Below, piece by piece: positions 52,693 to 61,086 of a stretch of DNA of 64,000 nt (the first letter of the stretch is position 1; every line of letters begins with the position of its first letter). A program made the position numbers and the translations under genes. Source of the stretch: Propionimicrobium lymphophilum DSM 4903 (GTDB lineage Bacteria > Actinomycetota > Actinomycetes > Propionibacteriales > Propionibacteriaceae); contig NZ_AUIB01000001.1 in the NCBI RefSeq assembly GCF_000423485.1, forward strand, positions 124,001 through 188,000, in the 5' to 3' direction. The notes below the pieces were generated by a model. That model was not told the DNA's origin, did no database searches, and was given only the letters and a program-made list of their open reading frames with translations.

Positions 52693-53325
52693 ATGAGTTT
52701 GGCGAATTCTGAACGCAAGAAACTGGCCGACACGCTGCACGCCGTCGGCCCGGATGCAGCGACACTTTGCGATGGCTGGTCTGCCCATGACCTGCTTGCC
52801 CATCTTTGGCTGCGCGAAACCGACCCGATCGCGGTTGTCGGCATGTTTTTTCCGCCGTTGGCCAAGCAGACCATCAGAAAAATGGAGGAGGTCAAAAGAA
52901 GCTACGACTTCGACGACCTCGTCGATAAGTACGCCGCTGGCCCACGCGGGGTCTTCAAGATTTCCAAGGTAAACGAACTTGGTAACACGCTGGAGTGCTT
53001 CGTCCACCACGAGGACTTGCGACGCGGCGACGGCGACAACGATCCCCGAACCTTGCCCAAAGATCTCGACGACGCGCTCTGGTCGGCAGTCAAAAAACTT
53101 GCGAAAGTAAGGCTCAGAGGTTTCAAGAGGGGCCTGATCCTGCACCGAGAGGGCCAGTGGGGAGGGGCCTCCGAGTCCGTTTCGCTTGGCGAAAACCCGA
53201 TGACGATCTCCGGTGAGCCGGGCGAACTCGTCATGCTGTTCTTCGGACGCGGCCACGCGGCTAACCTCGACTTTGACCCAGAAGACACGAAGTCCGAGCT
53301 CGAAAAACTGAAACTTTCCGTATAG
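52693..53325 (+). CDS. TIGR03085-family protein (DinB/maleylpyruvate-isomerase-like fold)
   Basis: A 210-residue protein typical of actinobacteria. The N-terminal four-helix DinB-like domain begins LANSERKKLADTL, with LCDGWSAHDLLAHLWLRETDP, which carries a candidate metal-binding histidine; a second conserved pair is in ECFVHHEDLRRG. The C-terminal half is a smaller alpha/beta region (ISGEPGELVMLFFGRG). These proteins may be thiol-dependent metalloenzymes, and no substrate is known. ATG start with GGAGAT just before it. A terminator follows 0-10 nt after the stop, shared with the convergent amylase. Confidence 0.85.
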   Translation: MSLANSERKKLADTLHAVGPDAATLCDGWSAHDLLAHLWLRETDPIAVVGMFFPPLAKQTIRKMEEVKRSYDFDDLVDKYAAGPRGVFKISKVNELGNTLECFVHHEDLRRGDGDNDPRTLPKDLDDALWSAVKKLAKVRLRGFKRGLILHREGQWGGASESVSLGENPMTISGEPGELVMLFFGRGHAANLDFDPEDTKSELEKLKLSV

Positions 53326-53360
53326 ATAAAGGGTGGTGCCCAAAGGTCCCGCCCTTTATC
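53325..53360. terminator. Bidirectional intrinsic terminator
   Basis: GATAAAGGGTGG (53325-53336) pairs with CCGCCCTTTATC (53349-53360) around a 12-nt loop, one G-T wobble. It lies between the convergent TIGR03085 gene and the GH13 amylase, whose stop is at 53363. Confidence 0.85.
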
Positions 53361-53362
53361 CT

Positions 53363-54889
53363 TTAGTGGATTCGCTTATACGGCGAGTAGCCGTCAACCG
53401 GCTCGACCAGCGGCGTCAACACCGCAACCTGGCCCGGCTCCAACGTGATGTCGACCATCGAACGCATGATCTCGAGGCGCTGTCCGGTGAACTCGTCGAG
53501 CAGCAGCGCGTGATCCATCAGTTTCGAGTTGGCGAGCAGAACCGTCTCGGTAACCGTCTCCTTGCCGGGGTTGGCGATGACGAAGACCGAATCCTTAACG
53601 CGGTTCGTGCGGCGCTCGAAGCCCAGCAGCTTCTCGGCAACCAGCCAGTTCAGATCGCCGATGCGCAGCGCGCGGTGTTCGCGACGCAGTTTGATCAAGT
53701 CGCGGTATAGGGCGAGCGTCTGGTTGGAATCGTTCGCCAGATCCCAGCGCATCGGGGCTCGGGACTCAGGCTCTTCGCCGCCGGTCATGCCGAGCTCCGT
53801 GCCGTAGTAGAGGTTCACCGACCCTGGCAGCGTGAACTGCAGGAAAATCGCCAGGCGACGCTCCCGCTCGTTCGGCAACACGTGCGTGATGCGGGCGGTG
53901 TCGTGATTGTCCAGGTAAACCCACGACTTGAGCATGTGCTCGAAATCGCATTCGTCGAACATGCGCTCCATCATCCGCTGACCCTGTGCTGAGCTGATGC
54001 GACCGTCGGCAACGCGAATGATTATCTCGCGCAGCGGGAAATTCAGCACTCCGTCCAATTCGGGGAACCATTCGGCCGGCCAGTTAGGCATCTCGCCGAG
54101 AACCAGCGACTTTGGCTTTTCTTGGTGCGCGGCCTGGGTGATCTTGCCCAAGAAATACATGCCCAGCTCGTAGGACACATCCAGGCGCCACCCGTCCGCG
54201 CCCTCGCGCAGCCACGAACGCACCACCGAATCCGCGCCCGACCACAGATGCTTCGCAACCGCAGGATTCTCCAAAACCAGCTCCGGAAGGTTTCGCACAT
54301 TCGCCCAGTTCCGTGAGCCATCGGGCAGGTTCGGGTCGATCTCGAACCAGCTGCGGCTCGCGTTATCGGGGTTTGGCTGTTCCTGAAAAGCCAGCGACTT
54401 GCGTCCCAAGTGGTTGAAGACGCCGTCTAGAATCAGCCGCAGATTGTTGTCGTGTAGATCTTTAGCCAGCGCGCGGAAATCGTCCATGGTGCCGTATTCA
54501 TTGCGGACGCCCCGGTAGCTGATTCCGTCGTAGCCGTGATTGGTCCAGGCCGGGTTAATCGGGGTGGTGTAGAGGACGTCGACGTCCAAAAACTTAAGAT
54601 AATCGATGCGGCTGCGGGTGCTCTGCAGGTCGCCACCCCAGAAATCTAGCTCGTGGTTCCACACCTCGTGCTCGTGCAGGTAGTGGCCCTTCCGGGGTTC
54701 CTCCGACCAGTCGTGCAGCTGCTTCGGGCGCTCATACAGATGCCTCTTGGCGTCAAGATTGGCCGCAGGGACGAACCTGTCCACGATGATCTGATAGATA
54801 CACGCGCCGTTTCGCCAGTCCGACTCGCGTTCCTCAAATTTGCGCCAGTAGGTTAGATCCCGAGTGTTCGAGTAGTCCAGGAAAGACAT
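53363..54889 (-). CDS. GH13-family alpha-amylase/neopullulanase-type glucosidase
   Basis: Hydrolyses alpha-glucans, probably maltodextrins, in the cytoplasm. About 508 residues from the ATG at 54889. Catalytic regions: ILDGVFNH (region I), WRLDVSYELG with the nucleophile Asp (II), LVLGEMPNWP with the acid/base Glu (III) and VYLDNHDTARI with the third Asp (IV). The N-terminal part (QIIVDRFVPAANLDAKRH) is the cyclomaltodextrinase/neopullulanase pattern, but the N-terminal dimerisation domain is missing. No signal peptide. It may work with malQ and the maltodextrin importer, though it is encoded 18 kb away. Upstream 276 nt (54890-55165) hold no gene that I trust. Confidence 0.87.
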   Translation of the reverse strand: MSFLDYSNTRDLTYWRKFEERESDWRNGACIYQIIVDRFVPAANLDAKRHLYERPKQLHDWSEEPRKGHYLHEHEVWNHELDFWGGDLQSTRSRIDYLKFLDVDVLYTTPINPAWTNHGYDGISYRGVRNEYGTMDDFRALAKDLHDNNLRLILDGVFNHLGRKSLAFQEQPNPDNASRSWFEIDPNLPDGSRNWANVRNLPELVLENPAVAKHLWSGADSVVRSWLREGADGWRLDVSYELGMYFLGKITQAAHQEKPKSLVLGEMPNWPAEWFPELDGVLNFPLREIIIRVADGRISSAQGQRMMERMFDECDFEHMLKSWVYLDNHDTARITHVLPNERERRLAIFLQFTLPGSVNLYYGTELGMTGGEEPESRAPMRWDLANDSNQTLALYRDLIKLRREHRALRIGDLNWLVAEKLLGFERRTNRVKDSVFVIANPGKETVTETVLLANSKLMDHALLLDEFTGQRLEIMRSMVDITLEPGQVAVLTPLVEPVDGYSPYKRIH

Positions 54890-55165
54890 CCGTAACCGCT
54901 TTCTGAAAATGCCTAGAAATGTGAATTTAATTTTATAGGCGAACGCTAATAAAACGCTCAAGGCGCATATGCCAGAGACTAAAAAGTTATGCGCACTAAA
55001 TTGTGCAGACCGAACAAATTAACCCTCTTTGTTACGCTGGCTGCGCTCGTTCGACCCCCTTCTTCCGCTCAAAGCGTGAAAGGAAAACCTCAAAAAGCGC
55101 TAACAAAATTTTTTCCAGACGAAATTTTCGAAGAAGATGGAAATAGTCCAAACCGAAGGGATGAG

Positions 55166-56479
55166 ATGGAAAACACGGATCTAATCGAATTATGCGAAGA
55201 GGCGATTCGCTTCACGCAAGAATTGATCAGGATTGACACCTCAAACTACGGCGACGGCACCGGCCCAGGAGAAGAAGAGGCCGCGCAATACGTTCTAGAC
55301 CGCCTGGCGGAGGTGGGGCTGAGCGGAGAGACTTTCGTTGCAGCACCCAAACGCCACAGCGTCGTCGTGCAGATCGCCGGGAAATCCCGTGACGGTCTGC
55401 TCGTCCACGGCCACCTCGATGCGGTTCCCGCAGACCCGCACGACTGGAGCGTCGACCCGTTCAGCGGCGAAATAAAAGACGGTTGCATTTGGGGCAGGGG
55501 AGCGGTCGACATGAAGGAGATGGTTGGCATGATGCTGGCCATCGTCCGCAAAATTGCCCGTGACGAGATCGTGCCCAGCCGCGACCTCGTCTTCGCCTTC
55601 CTCGCAGACGAGGAGGCCGGTGGCTGGAACGGTGCGCGCTGGCTAGTGCGCAACCATCCGGAACTTTTCGCCGGCTGCAATCAGGCCATCAGCGAGGTCG
55701 GTGGCTACTCAGTTTCGCTGCCCACACCCGACGGCGACAGCAAACGTGCCTACCTGCTGCAGACCGCCGAGAAGGGTTTCCACTGGGCCACCATCAAGGC
55801 GACGGGCACCGCCGGCCACGGGTCCCTTAGGAACGACGACAACGCCATCGCCAAGCTGTCTCGCGCCCTGACTCGCATCGCCGAATACTCCTGGCCGCAG
55901 GAATACGTAACCACCGTCAGGTCCATGTTTGACGGCCTGACTGAGATAACCGGAATCGACGATCCCGCCCAAGTGCTCGGGCTTCTCGGTGCCGCCAAGC
56001 CGTTTGTCGAGGCCACGCTGTCCAACACATCGAACCTCACCAGTCTGAGCGCCGGCGACCTCGGAAACGTCATACCTTCTGTAGCCACCGCGCAGATCGA
56101 CTGCAGATTCCTGCCCGGCCACCAGGAAAGCTCCCTCGACAAAATCCGCGAGCTATGCGGCGACGACGCCCAACTGATCGTCAACAAAACCGGCACCGCA
56201 GTCGAGGCGCCTATCGATACGCCATTTGTTCAAGAAATGGCCGACGCGCTTTCCGCCGAAGATCCCGGCGCCCGACTCGTTCCCTACTGCATGTCCGCAG
56301 GCACCGACAACAAGTCGTTCTCTTGGCTGGGCATCTCCGGCTACGGCTTCGTCCCGCTCAAACTGCCAGAAGGCTACGAGTTCGCGCGCATGTTCCACGG
56401 CGTAGACGAGCGCGTCCCCGTCGAATCCGTAGAGTTCGGCACCCGAGTGCTCTGGAACCTGATCGTCAAAACTGATTAA
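55166..56479 (+). CDS. M20-family metallopeptidase/deacylase
   Basis: Zinc-dependent amidohydrolase of 437 residues in the M20 (ArgE/DapE/CPG2/PepV-like) family. Metal ligands and catalytic acids: LLVHGHLDAVPAD (H and Asp), GRGAVDMKEMVGM (bridging Asp), FLADEEAGG (catalytic Glu-Glu), and a final His in RMFHGVDERVP. The lid domain has GTAGHGSL, the residue pattern for substrate carboxylate binding. The ATG at 55166 is preceded by AAGGGATGAG. The longer in-frame extension back to 54989 encodes no family sequence. Exact substrate unknown. Followed by the composite hairpin repeats. Confidence 0.88.
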   Translation: MENTDLIELCEEAIRFTQELIRIDTSNYGDGTGPGEEEAAQYVLDRLAEVGLSGETFVAAPKRHSVVVQIAGKSRDGLLVHGHLDAVPADPHDWSVDPFSGEIKDGCIWGRGAVDMKEMVGMMLAIVRKIARDEIVPSRDLVFAFLADEEAGGWNGARWLVRNHPELFAGCNQAISEVGGYSVSLPTPDGDSKRAYLLQTAEKGFHWATIKATGTAGHGSLRNDDNAIAKLSRALTRIAEYSWPQEYVTTVRSMFDGLTEITGIDDPAQVLGLLGAAKPFVEATLSNTSNLTSLSAGDLGNVIPSVATAQIDCRFLPGHQESSLDKIRELCGDDAQLIVNKTGTAVEAPIDTPFVQEMADALSAEDPGARLVPYCMSAGTDNKSFSWLGISGYGFVPLKLPEGYEFARMFHGVDERVPVESVEFGTRVLWNLIVKTD

Positions 56480-56639
56480 CGGGTGCAGGAAAGTTCATAG
56501 TCGGACCTTTTGGTTCTCTTTAATTTCCGACGCATTAGCGGGAACCGAAAAGCTTGTAGTCAGATCTTTTGGTTCCCGCTAACTTGAGAATTTTTAACGG
56601 GTGCATAAAAGCTCGTCTACGGACTTTTCCGTCCCCGTT
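56480..56639 (+). repeat. Composite intergenic hairpin repeat, copy D (three hairpins)
   Basis: Three family members in a row directly after the M20 stop. D1 (56481-56515): AAAGTTC-ATAG-TCGGACCTTT. D2 (56535-56582): arms of about 22 nt starting TTAGCGGGAACC around a TAGT loop, ending GGTTCCCGCTAA. D3 (56596-56639): AACGGGTGCATAAAAGCTCG around TCTA, with a T-rich tail. D2-D3 align without gaps to copy A at 14371-14460. A base pair C-G next to the loop in A is T-A in D2, a compensatory change. The rest of the gap to 56774 appears empty. Confidence 0.8.
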
Positions 56640-56774
56640 GTTTTTCGTCGACGTCGTTGTAGGTCTGGACGTTCTCGGTTGGTGGTTGGCCTGGACGTTC
56701 AAGGTCGGCTGCTGACCCGACTGCTTCGGGGCGGTTGCTGGTCTGGCAGCTAATGGAGGTTGTGGGATTCGGGA

Positions 56775-57089
56775 TTAGTGGAACAGCTGCAGCCCGACGA
56801 TTCCCGTCACAATTAACGCTAGGCACACGATGCGGGCGACGGTTACGGGTTCGCTGAGGAAGATGATTCCGACGAGGGTGGTGGTGATCGCTCCGCAGCC
56901 GGCCCAGACGGCATAGCCAGTGCCGACGGGGATCGCGCGGAGGGCGTAGGCGAGCCCGCCCATCGACGCACCGCAGGCGGCGAGAAAGACGGAACTCCAG
57001 AGCAGCTTGTTGCCTTGGGACAACTGGGAGAGCGCGGTGGCCCAGACGGATTCGAGCATTCCGGAGACGATCAGTATTAACCAGTGCAT
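56775..57089 (-). CDS. SMR-family exporter, probable guanidinium exporter (Gdx/SugE-like)
   Basis: A 104-residue protein with four helices, the standard small-multidrug-resistance size. The conserved membrane glutamate is in VSGMLESVWATAL (GxxExxWA), followed by VGTGYAVWAGCGAI and the C-terminal ALIVTGIVGLQL, which match the Gdx/SugE branch more than EmrE. The Gdx branch exports guanidinium. The upstream RNA (57101-57160) matches a guanidine-III riboswitch, which supports that assignment strongly. The start has AGAAGA upstream and lies 11 nt from the riboswitch, suggesting control of translation initiation. Encoded on the minus strand downstream of tRNA-Ser. Confidence 0.87.
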   Translation of the reverse strand: MHWLILIVSGMLESVWATALSQLSQGNKLLWSSVFLAACGASMGGLAYALRAIPVGTGYAVWAGCGAITTTLVGIIFLSEPVTVARIVCLALIVTGIVGLQLFH

Positions 57090-57100
57090 GATTTTCTTCT

Positions 57101-57160
57101 GCCTCGACCGTCGTCAGATCCGGGTACGGCGGGCCACTCGTCCGGTGAGGCGGACGCCTC
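57101..57160 (-). ncRNA. Guanidine-III (ykkC-III) riboswitch
   Basis: On the minus strand the sequence starts CCGGACGAG and continues with GCCGTACCCGG, then a spacer and GACGACGG (core 57108-57145). This matches the known class III consensus CCGGACGAG...GCCGUACCCGG...ACGGC. The paired elements fit: the two CCGG segments form P1, and CCGT with ACGG can form the pseudoknot. It sits directly before the SMR exporter start (57089). It is the only RNA of this sort seen here. Confidence 0.85.
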
Positions 57161-57165
57161 GGCTA

Positions 57166-57195
57166 GAAAAAGTGAAAGCCCCCAGACGGGGGCTT
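57166..57195 (-). terminator. Intrinsic terminator of tRNA-Ser
   Basis: On the minus strand AAGCCCCC-GTCT-GGGGGCTT, then TCAC and TTTTT. It lies 9 nt past the 3' end of tRNA-Ser and immediately upstream of the riboswitch, isolating tRNA transcription from the exporter. Confidence 0.9.
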
Positions 57196-57204
57196 CAACT
57201 CGAA

Positions 57205-57292
57205 TGGCGGAGGATACGAGATTCGAACTCGTGAGGGCGTGAACCCAACCCGCTTTCCAAGCGAGCGCCATAGGCCTCTAGGCGAATCCTCC
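57205..57292 (-). tRNA. tRNA-Ser (anticodon GGA)
   Basis: Minus-strand 88-nt tRNA. Acceptor GGAGGAT pairs with ATCCTCC; the discriminator is G and CCA is encoded. The anticodon loop is CTTGGAAAG with GGA, reading UCC/UCU. A long variable arm and T loop TTCGAATC are present, as required for class II tRNA-Ser. Confidence 0.96.
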
Positions 57293-57377
57293 GCGGACCA
57301 TCTTAACGGATAGGTGCGCGGGTTAGTCAAATGAGTGGATGCGGTAGGTATGTATTTGATGTGCTAACCTTTATCAA

Positions 57378-57465
57378 GGTTCTCCGCGCGGCGGAATCTC
57401 GCCCAACTCCCCCAGGGTCGGAAGGCAGCAAGGGTAAGTGAGCTCTACCGGGTGCGCGGGGAACC
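57378..57465 (+). ncRNA. ffs: Signal recognition particle RNA (bacterial small 4.5S type)
   Basis: The conserved core GGGTCGGAAGGCAGCAAGGG with flanking AAGTGAGCTCTACCGGGTG-like sequence marks the SRP domain IV hairpin (GGAA tetraloop). The outer stem GGTTCTCCGCGC (57378-57389) pairs with GCGCGGGGAACC (57454-57465). A T-run (CCCTTTTT) follows as terminator. It binds Ffh to target membrane proteins. Its place just before dnaX is seen in actinobacteria. Confidence 0.93.
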
Positions 57466-57714
57466 CCTTTTTATGCCTAAAACCCTCTGACTGTAGTCCT
57501 TTGAACTTTGGGTTTTATTTTGGCGGGTTCCGACAAGACGTGGTCTGTCAGGGCCAGTCTTTCTTGCTTCCTTTTGTAAAGTGCCTAGCCAGAAGGTTTT
57601 ATTGCGCCGCATTGCCAGATTTTTATAGTTAGCGGCCATGTTTTGTCACACAGTTCGTGGGTGCCTACCTGGGCGGGACGGGATTTTGCCCAACTTTTCA
57701 GAGCGATATCGAAA

Positions 57715-60066
57715 ATGTCAGTGGGGGACTCTAGGCTTTATGACGTGATTGACTCCGACCCCGAATACGACGACTACGGCACCCAACCGGAAGCCGAACT
57801 GCCCGATAATTTCTTTGAGCAGGACGGTCCGGGGCTTTTTGACGCCCCCCAACCTCCGGTGAACCACGAGCCGCCTGCCGAGGTTGCTCAGCTGTCGCAA
57901 GAAGAGCAGGTCGTCCCGATCGACGAGGACGAGGAGCCCGCTCCTCCGGATCAGGTGACCGAGATGGTCGAGAAAACCGAGCTGCAGAACCAGGTTGAGG
58001 CCGTCGCCGATGAGGAAGACGACGCACACTTGGCGCTGTATCGGCGTTACCGCCCGGACTCGTTCGAGGAAGTCATCGGTCAGGATCACGTCACCAAACC
58101 TTTGATGAGGGCGATCGAAAATAACAAGGTCAATCACGCATATCTGTTCAGCGGCCCCCGCGGTTGCGGTAAAACCACGTCCGCGCGAATCTTGGCCCGC
58201 TGTCTTAACTGCGAACAGGGCCCGACTGCGCACCCGTGTGGCGTCTGCCAGTCTTGTGTAGATCTGGCGACGGGCGGGCCAGGCTCCATTGACGTCATCG
58301 AGATCGACGCGGCTAGCCACGGCGGTGTGGACGACGCCCGTGAGCTTCGCGAACGCGCATTTTTTGCCCCGGTCGCCAGCCGCTACAAGGTTTACATCGT
58401 CGACGAGGCCCATATGGTCACGCCGCAGGGCTTCAACGCTCTGCTGAAGCTGGTTGAGGAGCCGCCGCCGCACGTCAAGTTCATTTTCGCCACCACCGAG
58501 CCGGAGAAGGTCATCGGCACGATTCGTTCGCGAACCCACCACTATCCGTTCCGGCTGGTTCCGCCGCGAATTCTGACCAGCTACCTTGAGGAGATCTGTG
58601 AGGCCGAGAACGTCCAGGTGGAGAAGGGCGTCCTGCCGCTGGTTGTCCGCGCGGGTGCGGGCTCGGTTCGTGACGCGCTTTCTGTGCTCGACCAGTTGCT
58701 CGGCGCTGCCGATAAGGGTGAGGTTAGCTATCAGCAGGCGGCGGGTCTGCTCGGCTACACGCCCGATGCCCTGCTCGATGAGATCGTCGACGCCTTCGCC
58801 GCCGGCGACGGTAAGGGCGTGTTCAAGACCATCGACAAGGTGATCGAGGTCGGTCAGGATCCCAGGCGGTTCGCCGAGGATCTGTTGCAGCGAATGCGCG
58901 ATTTGGTGATCGTCGCTCAGGTGCCCGACGCCATCAGCTCCGGCCTTATCGACGTTTCCGACGATCAAGCCCAGCGGTTGACGTCTCAGGCGGGTGCGCT
59001 GGGTGCCGGCGAGGTGACTCGCGCGGCCGAGGTTTTCGCAACCGGTTTGACGCAGATTCGCGGCACCACCGCGCCCAGGCTCAACCTGGAATTGGTCTGC
59101 GCGCGGGTTTTGTTGCCGGCCGCCGATAACGACGACGCGGGAATCAACGCCAGGCTGGATCGCATTGAACGCAGGCTGGACATGCCGCAGATGCCGGCGC
59201 GCAGTGGAGGCAGGCACTCCGAGCCGCAGCATGCTCAGCAGGCGCAGCCAGATCAGAGGAAGTCTCCGCAGGGTGCCGCCCAGCCAGTGCAGCAGAGGCT
59301 AGCCCAGCACCGTCCTGCTCAACAGACCCCGGTTCAGCAAAGGCCCGCGGCCGCCGAAGGTTCCCAGCCACCCGCGCAGCAACGACCTGCCCAGCAGCGG
59401 CCAGCGCAGCAGCGCCCGGCCCCCGAGCAGGCGGCGCCACAGCAACGACCTGCCCCCCAGCAGGCAGCTCCGCAACCAGATTTGGATTCAGCGCACCGGG
59501 GCAATCAGGGTCAGCCTGCACAGCAGCAGGCTCCGCAGCAGCGTCCGGCGCCCCAACAGCATTCGGCAGAGCAGGCCGCTCAGCAACCATCTGGCGCTAG
59601 GCCCGACGGAGAGCCGCTGAGCGTGGTGGACGTGCGCCGGCTTTGGCCGAATGTCCTCGAAGAGGTGAAGCGCCGCAAGCGGTTCACGCACGCACTGCTG
59701 AGCCAGAACGCGTCCGTTGTGGCGTTGGAGGGTGGCGTTTTGACGCTGGGCTTCAACTCGCCGGGCACGCTAGAAACATACGAGCGTGGCGAGAGCCAAG
59801 AGGTTCTTCTCGAGGCGCTGAAGTCCGTCATCGGGGCGGATCTGCAAATAAAAACGGTCACCAACGACGGTCAGCAGCATTCGCCTAGGCAAGAGTCCGA
59901 AGAGGAAGATGCGGAGCCAGTCTCCGAAGCGGTCGTCGAAGGCGTGTCCCTAGACGACGAAGTCATCGACGACCCAACCGTCAGCGTCGACCAGCTGATC
60001 ACCTCCAAGCTGGGTGGCAAGTTGATCTTCGACGATTCGGACCCAGACAACAACCAGGTAAGCTAA
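57715..60066 (+). CDS. dnaX: DNA polymerase III subunits gamma/tau (DnaX) with acidic N-terminal extension
   Basis: The clamp-loader ATPase, about 783 residues from the ATG at 57715. The AAA+ module begins LALYRRYRPDSFEEVIGQDHV at residue 106, with P-loop SGPRGCGKTTSARI, zinc finger CLNCEQGPTAHPCGVCQSC, Walker B YIVDEAHMV and sensor ATTEPEKV. A 105-residue acidic N-terminal extension (full of Asp/Glu/Pro) precedes it. A Gln/Pro/Ala-rich linker (repeated QQRPA) follows residue 500, and a C-terminal domain ends the protein. No slippery AAAAAAG frameshift site is seen, so only the long form is expected. A TTG at 58030 would give a canonical-length N-terminus. The 249-nt region between SRP RNA and the start holds nothing else. 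Confidence 0.92.
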   Translation: MSVGDSRLYDVIDSDPEYDDYGTQPEAELPDNFFEQDGPGLFDAPQPPVNHEPPAEVAQLSQEEQVVPIDEDEEPAPPDQVTEMVEKTELQNQVEAVADEEDDAHLALYRRYRPDSFEEVIGQDHVTKPLMRAIENNKVNHAYLFSGPRGCGKTTSARILARCLNCEQGPTAHPCGVCQSCVDLATGGPGSIDVIEIDAASHGGVDDARELRERAFFAPVASRYKVYIVDEAHMVTPQGFNALLKLVEEPPPHVKFIFATTEPEKVIGTIRSRTHHYPFRLVPPRILTSYLEEICEAENVQVEKGVLPLVVRAGAGSVRDALSVLDQLLGAADKGEVSYQQAAGLLGYTPDALLDEIVDAFAAGDGKGVFKTIDKVIEVGQDPRRFAEDLLQRMRDLVIVAQVPDAISSGLIDVSDDQAQRLTSQAGALGAGEVTRAAEVFATGLTQIRGTTAPRLNLELVCARVLLPAADNDDAGINARLDRIERRLDMPQMPARSGGRHSEPQHAQQAQPDQRKSPQGAAQPVQQRLAQHRPAQQTPVQQRPAAAEGSQPPAQQRPAQQRPAQQRPAPEQAAPQQRPAPQQAAPQPDLDSAHRGNQGQPAQQQAPQQRPAPQQHSAEQAAQQPSGARPDGEPLSVVDVRRLWPNVLEEVKRRKRFTHALLSQNASVVALEGGVLTLGFNSPGTLETYERGESQEVLLEALKSVIGADLQIKTVTNDGQQHSPRQESEEEDAEPVSEAVVEGVSLDDEVIDDPTVSVDQLITSKLGGKLIFDDSDPDNNQVS

Positions 60067-60111
60067 ATAGCCGGCACGAAACCGCGCCGGAGAAGATTTT
60101 AAGGGGATTGG

Positions 60112-60420
60112 ATGTTACCCGAAGGCATGGACATGAACGCGCTTCTGCAGCAGGCGCAGGCAATGCAGGCCCAGCTTGAGCAGGCCCAGCAACAGCTGGC
60201 CGAGTCGACGTTTACCGGCACGGCCGGCGGAGATCTCGTCATCGCAACCGTAAGCGGCCAGGGCATGTTGACCGACCTGAAAATTTCTCCAGAAGCAGTC
60301 GACGTAGACGATCTGGACTCGCTGTCTGACCTGATCATCGCAGCTGTCCGCGACGCCGCCAGCCAGGTCACCGAGCGCGCACAGTCCCTGATGCCGGACC
60401 TCGGCGGTATGGGGCTCTAA
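60112..60420 (+). CDS. YbaB/EbfC-family nucleoid-associated protein
   Basis: A 102-residue DNA-binding protein. The signature is MDMNALLQQAQAMQAQLEQAQQQL, then VIATVSGQGMLTDLKISPEAVD and ALMP-like end. These homodimers bind DNA without strong specificity and modulate nucleoid and recombination functions. ATG with AAGGGGATTGG upstream. The conserved dnaX-ybaB-recR order is intact, which supports all three calls. Confidence 0.95.
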   Translation: MLPEGMDMNALLQQAQAMQAQLEQAQQQLAESTFTGTAGGDLVIATVSGQGMLTDLKISPEAVDVDDLDSLSDLIIAAVRDAASQVTERAQSLMPDLGGMGL

Positions 60421-60423
60421 GAC

Positions 60424-61026
60424 TTGTACGACGGACCAGTTCAAGACCTAATCGACGAGCTTGGGCGGCTGCCAGGCATCGGCCCGAAGAGCGCCCAGCG
60501 CATCGCCTTCTGGCTGCTAGACCAGCCCAAAGAGGACGTCGAAGCGCTAGCCAGCGCCCTTGTCGTGGTGAAGGAGCAGGTGCACTTCTGCGAGATCTGC
60601 TTCAACGTCACAGACCAGGAAGTGTGCCGAATCTGTCGCGACGACCGCCGCGACCGCACGAAAATCTGTGTGGTGGAGGAGAGCAAAGACGTCGTCGCCA
60701 TCGAGCGCACGCACGAGTTCCGTGGGCTCTACCACGTGCTTGGCGGTTCCATCAGCCCGATCGACGGCCGCGGCCCCGGCGACCTGCACATCGCCGAGTT
60801 GCTCAAGAGGCTGTCCGACACTAACGTCACCGAGATCATTCTGGCCACCAACCCGAACCTTGAGGGGGAGGCAACCGCCACCTTCCTGACCAGGCTGCTC
60901 GCCGAAACACCCGGCGTTCAGGTCAGCAGGCTGGCATCCGGCCTGCCCGTTGGTGGCGATCTTGAATACGCCGACGAGGTTACGTTGGGGAGGGCGTTCA
61001 GCGGCCGCCGCGTCGCACAAAGCTAG
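60424..61026 (+). CDS. recR: Recombination protein RecR
   Basis: A 200-residue protein of the RecFOR pathway, which loads RecA at gaps. The N-terminal HhH region is [20 protein letters not shown]. The zinc site is [16 protein letters not shown]. The Toprim domain is [20 protein letters not shown], followed by [16 protein letters not shown] and the C-terminal [15 protein letters not shown] start (TTG TAC GAC), 3 nt after ybaB. The C-terminal codons and stop lie in the first unit of a 15-bp direct repeat. Confidence 0.95.
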   Translation: MYDGPVQDLIDELGRLPGIGPKSAQRIAFWLLDQPKEDVEALASALVVVKEQVHFCEICFNVTDQEVCRICRDDRRDRTKICVVEESKDVVAIERTHEFRGLYHVLGGSISPIDGRGPGDLHIAELLKRLSDTNVTEIILATNPNLEGEATATFLTRLLAETPGVQVSRLASGLPVGGDLEYADEVTLGRAFSGRRVAQS

Positions 61027-61051
61027 CGATGGGCCTCGCACAAAGCTAGCG
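61014..61051 (+). repeat. 15-bp direct repeat across the recR stop codon
   Basis: CGCACAAAGCTAGCG occurs at 61014-61028 and again at 61037-61051, 8 nt apart. The first copy contains the last recR codons and its TAG stop. It may be a small local duplication. A weak hairpin and T-run (61076-61099) follow. Confidence 0.7.
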
Positions 61052-61086
61052 CTACTGCCGCGCTCTGTCCTTCGGGAACGTGACAG

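Noticed and set aside
54989-55165. In-frame upstream extension of the M20 enzyme
   Set aside because: No family similarity in the first 59 codons and a good Shine-Dalgarno precedes the ATG at 55166.
57718-59232. Long open frame (504 codons) antisense to dnaX
   Set aside because: Overlaps a certain gene completely and shows no recognisable domain.
59860-59880. Programmed frameshift site in dnaX
   Set aside because: Only a short A-run (AAAAACG) is present; no A-rich slippery heptamer with downstream structure.
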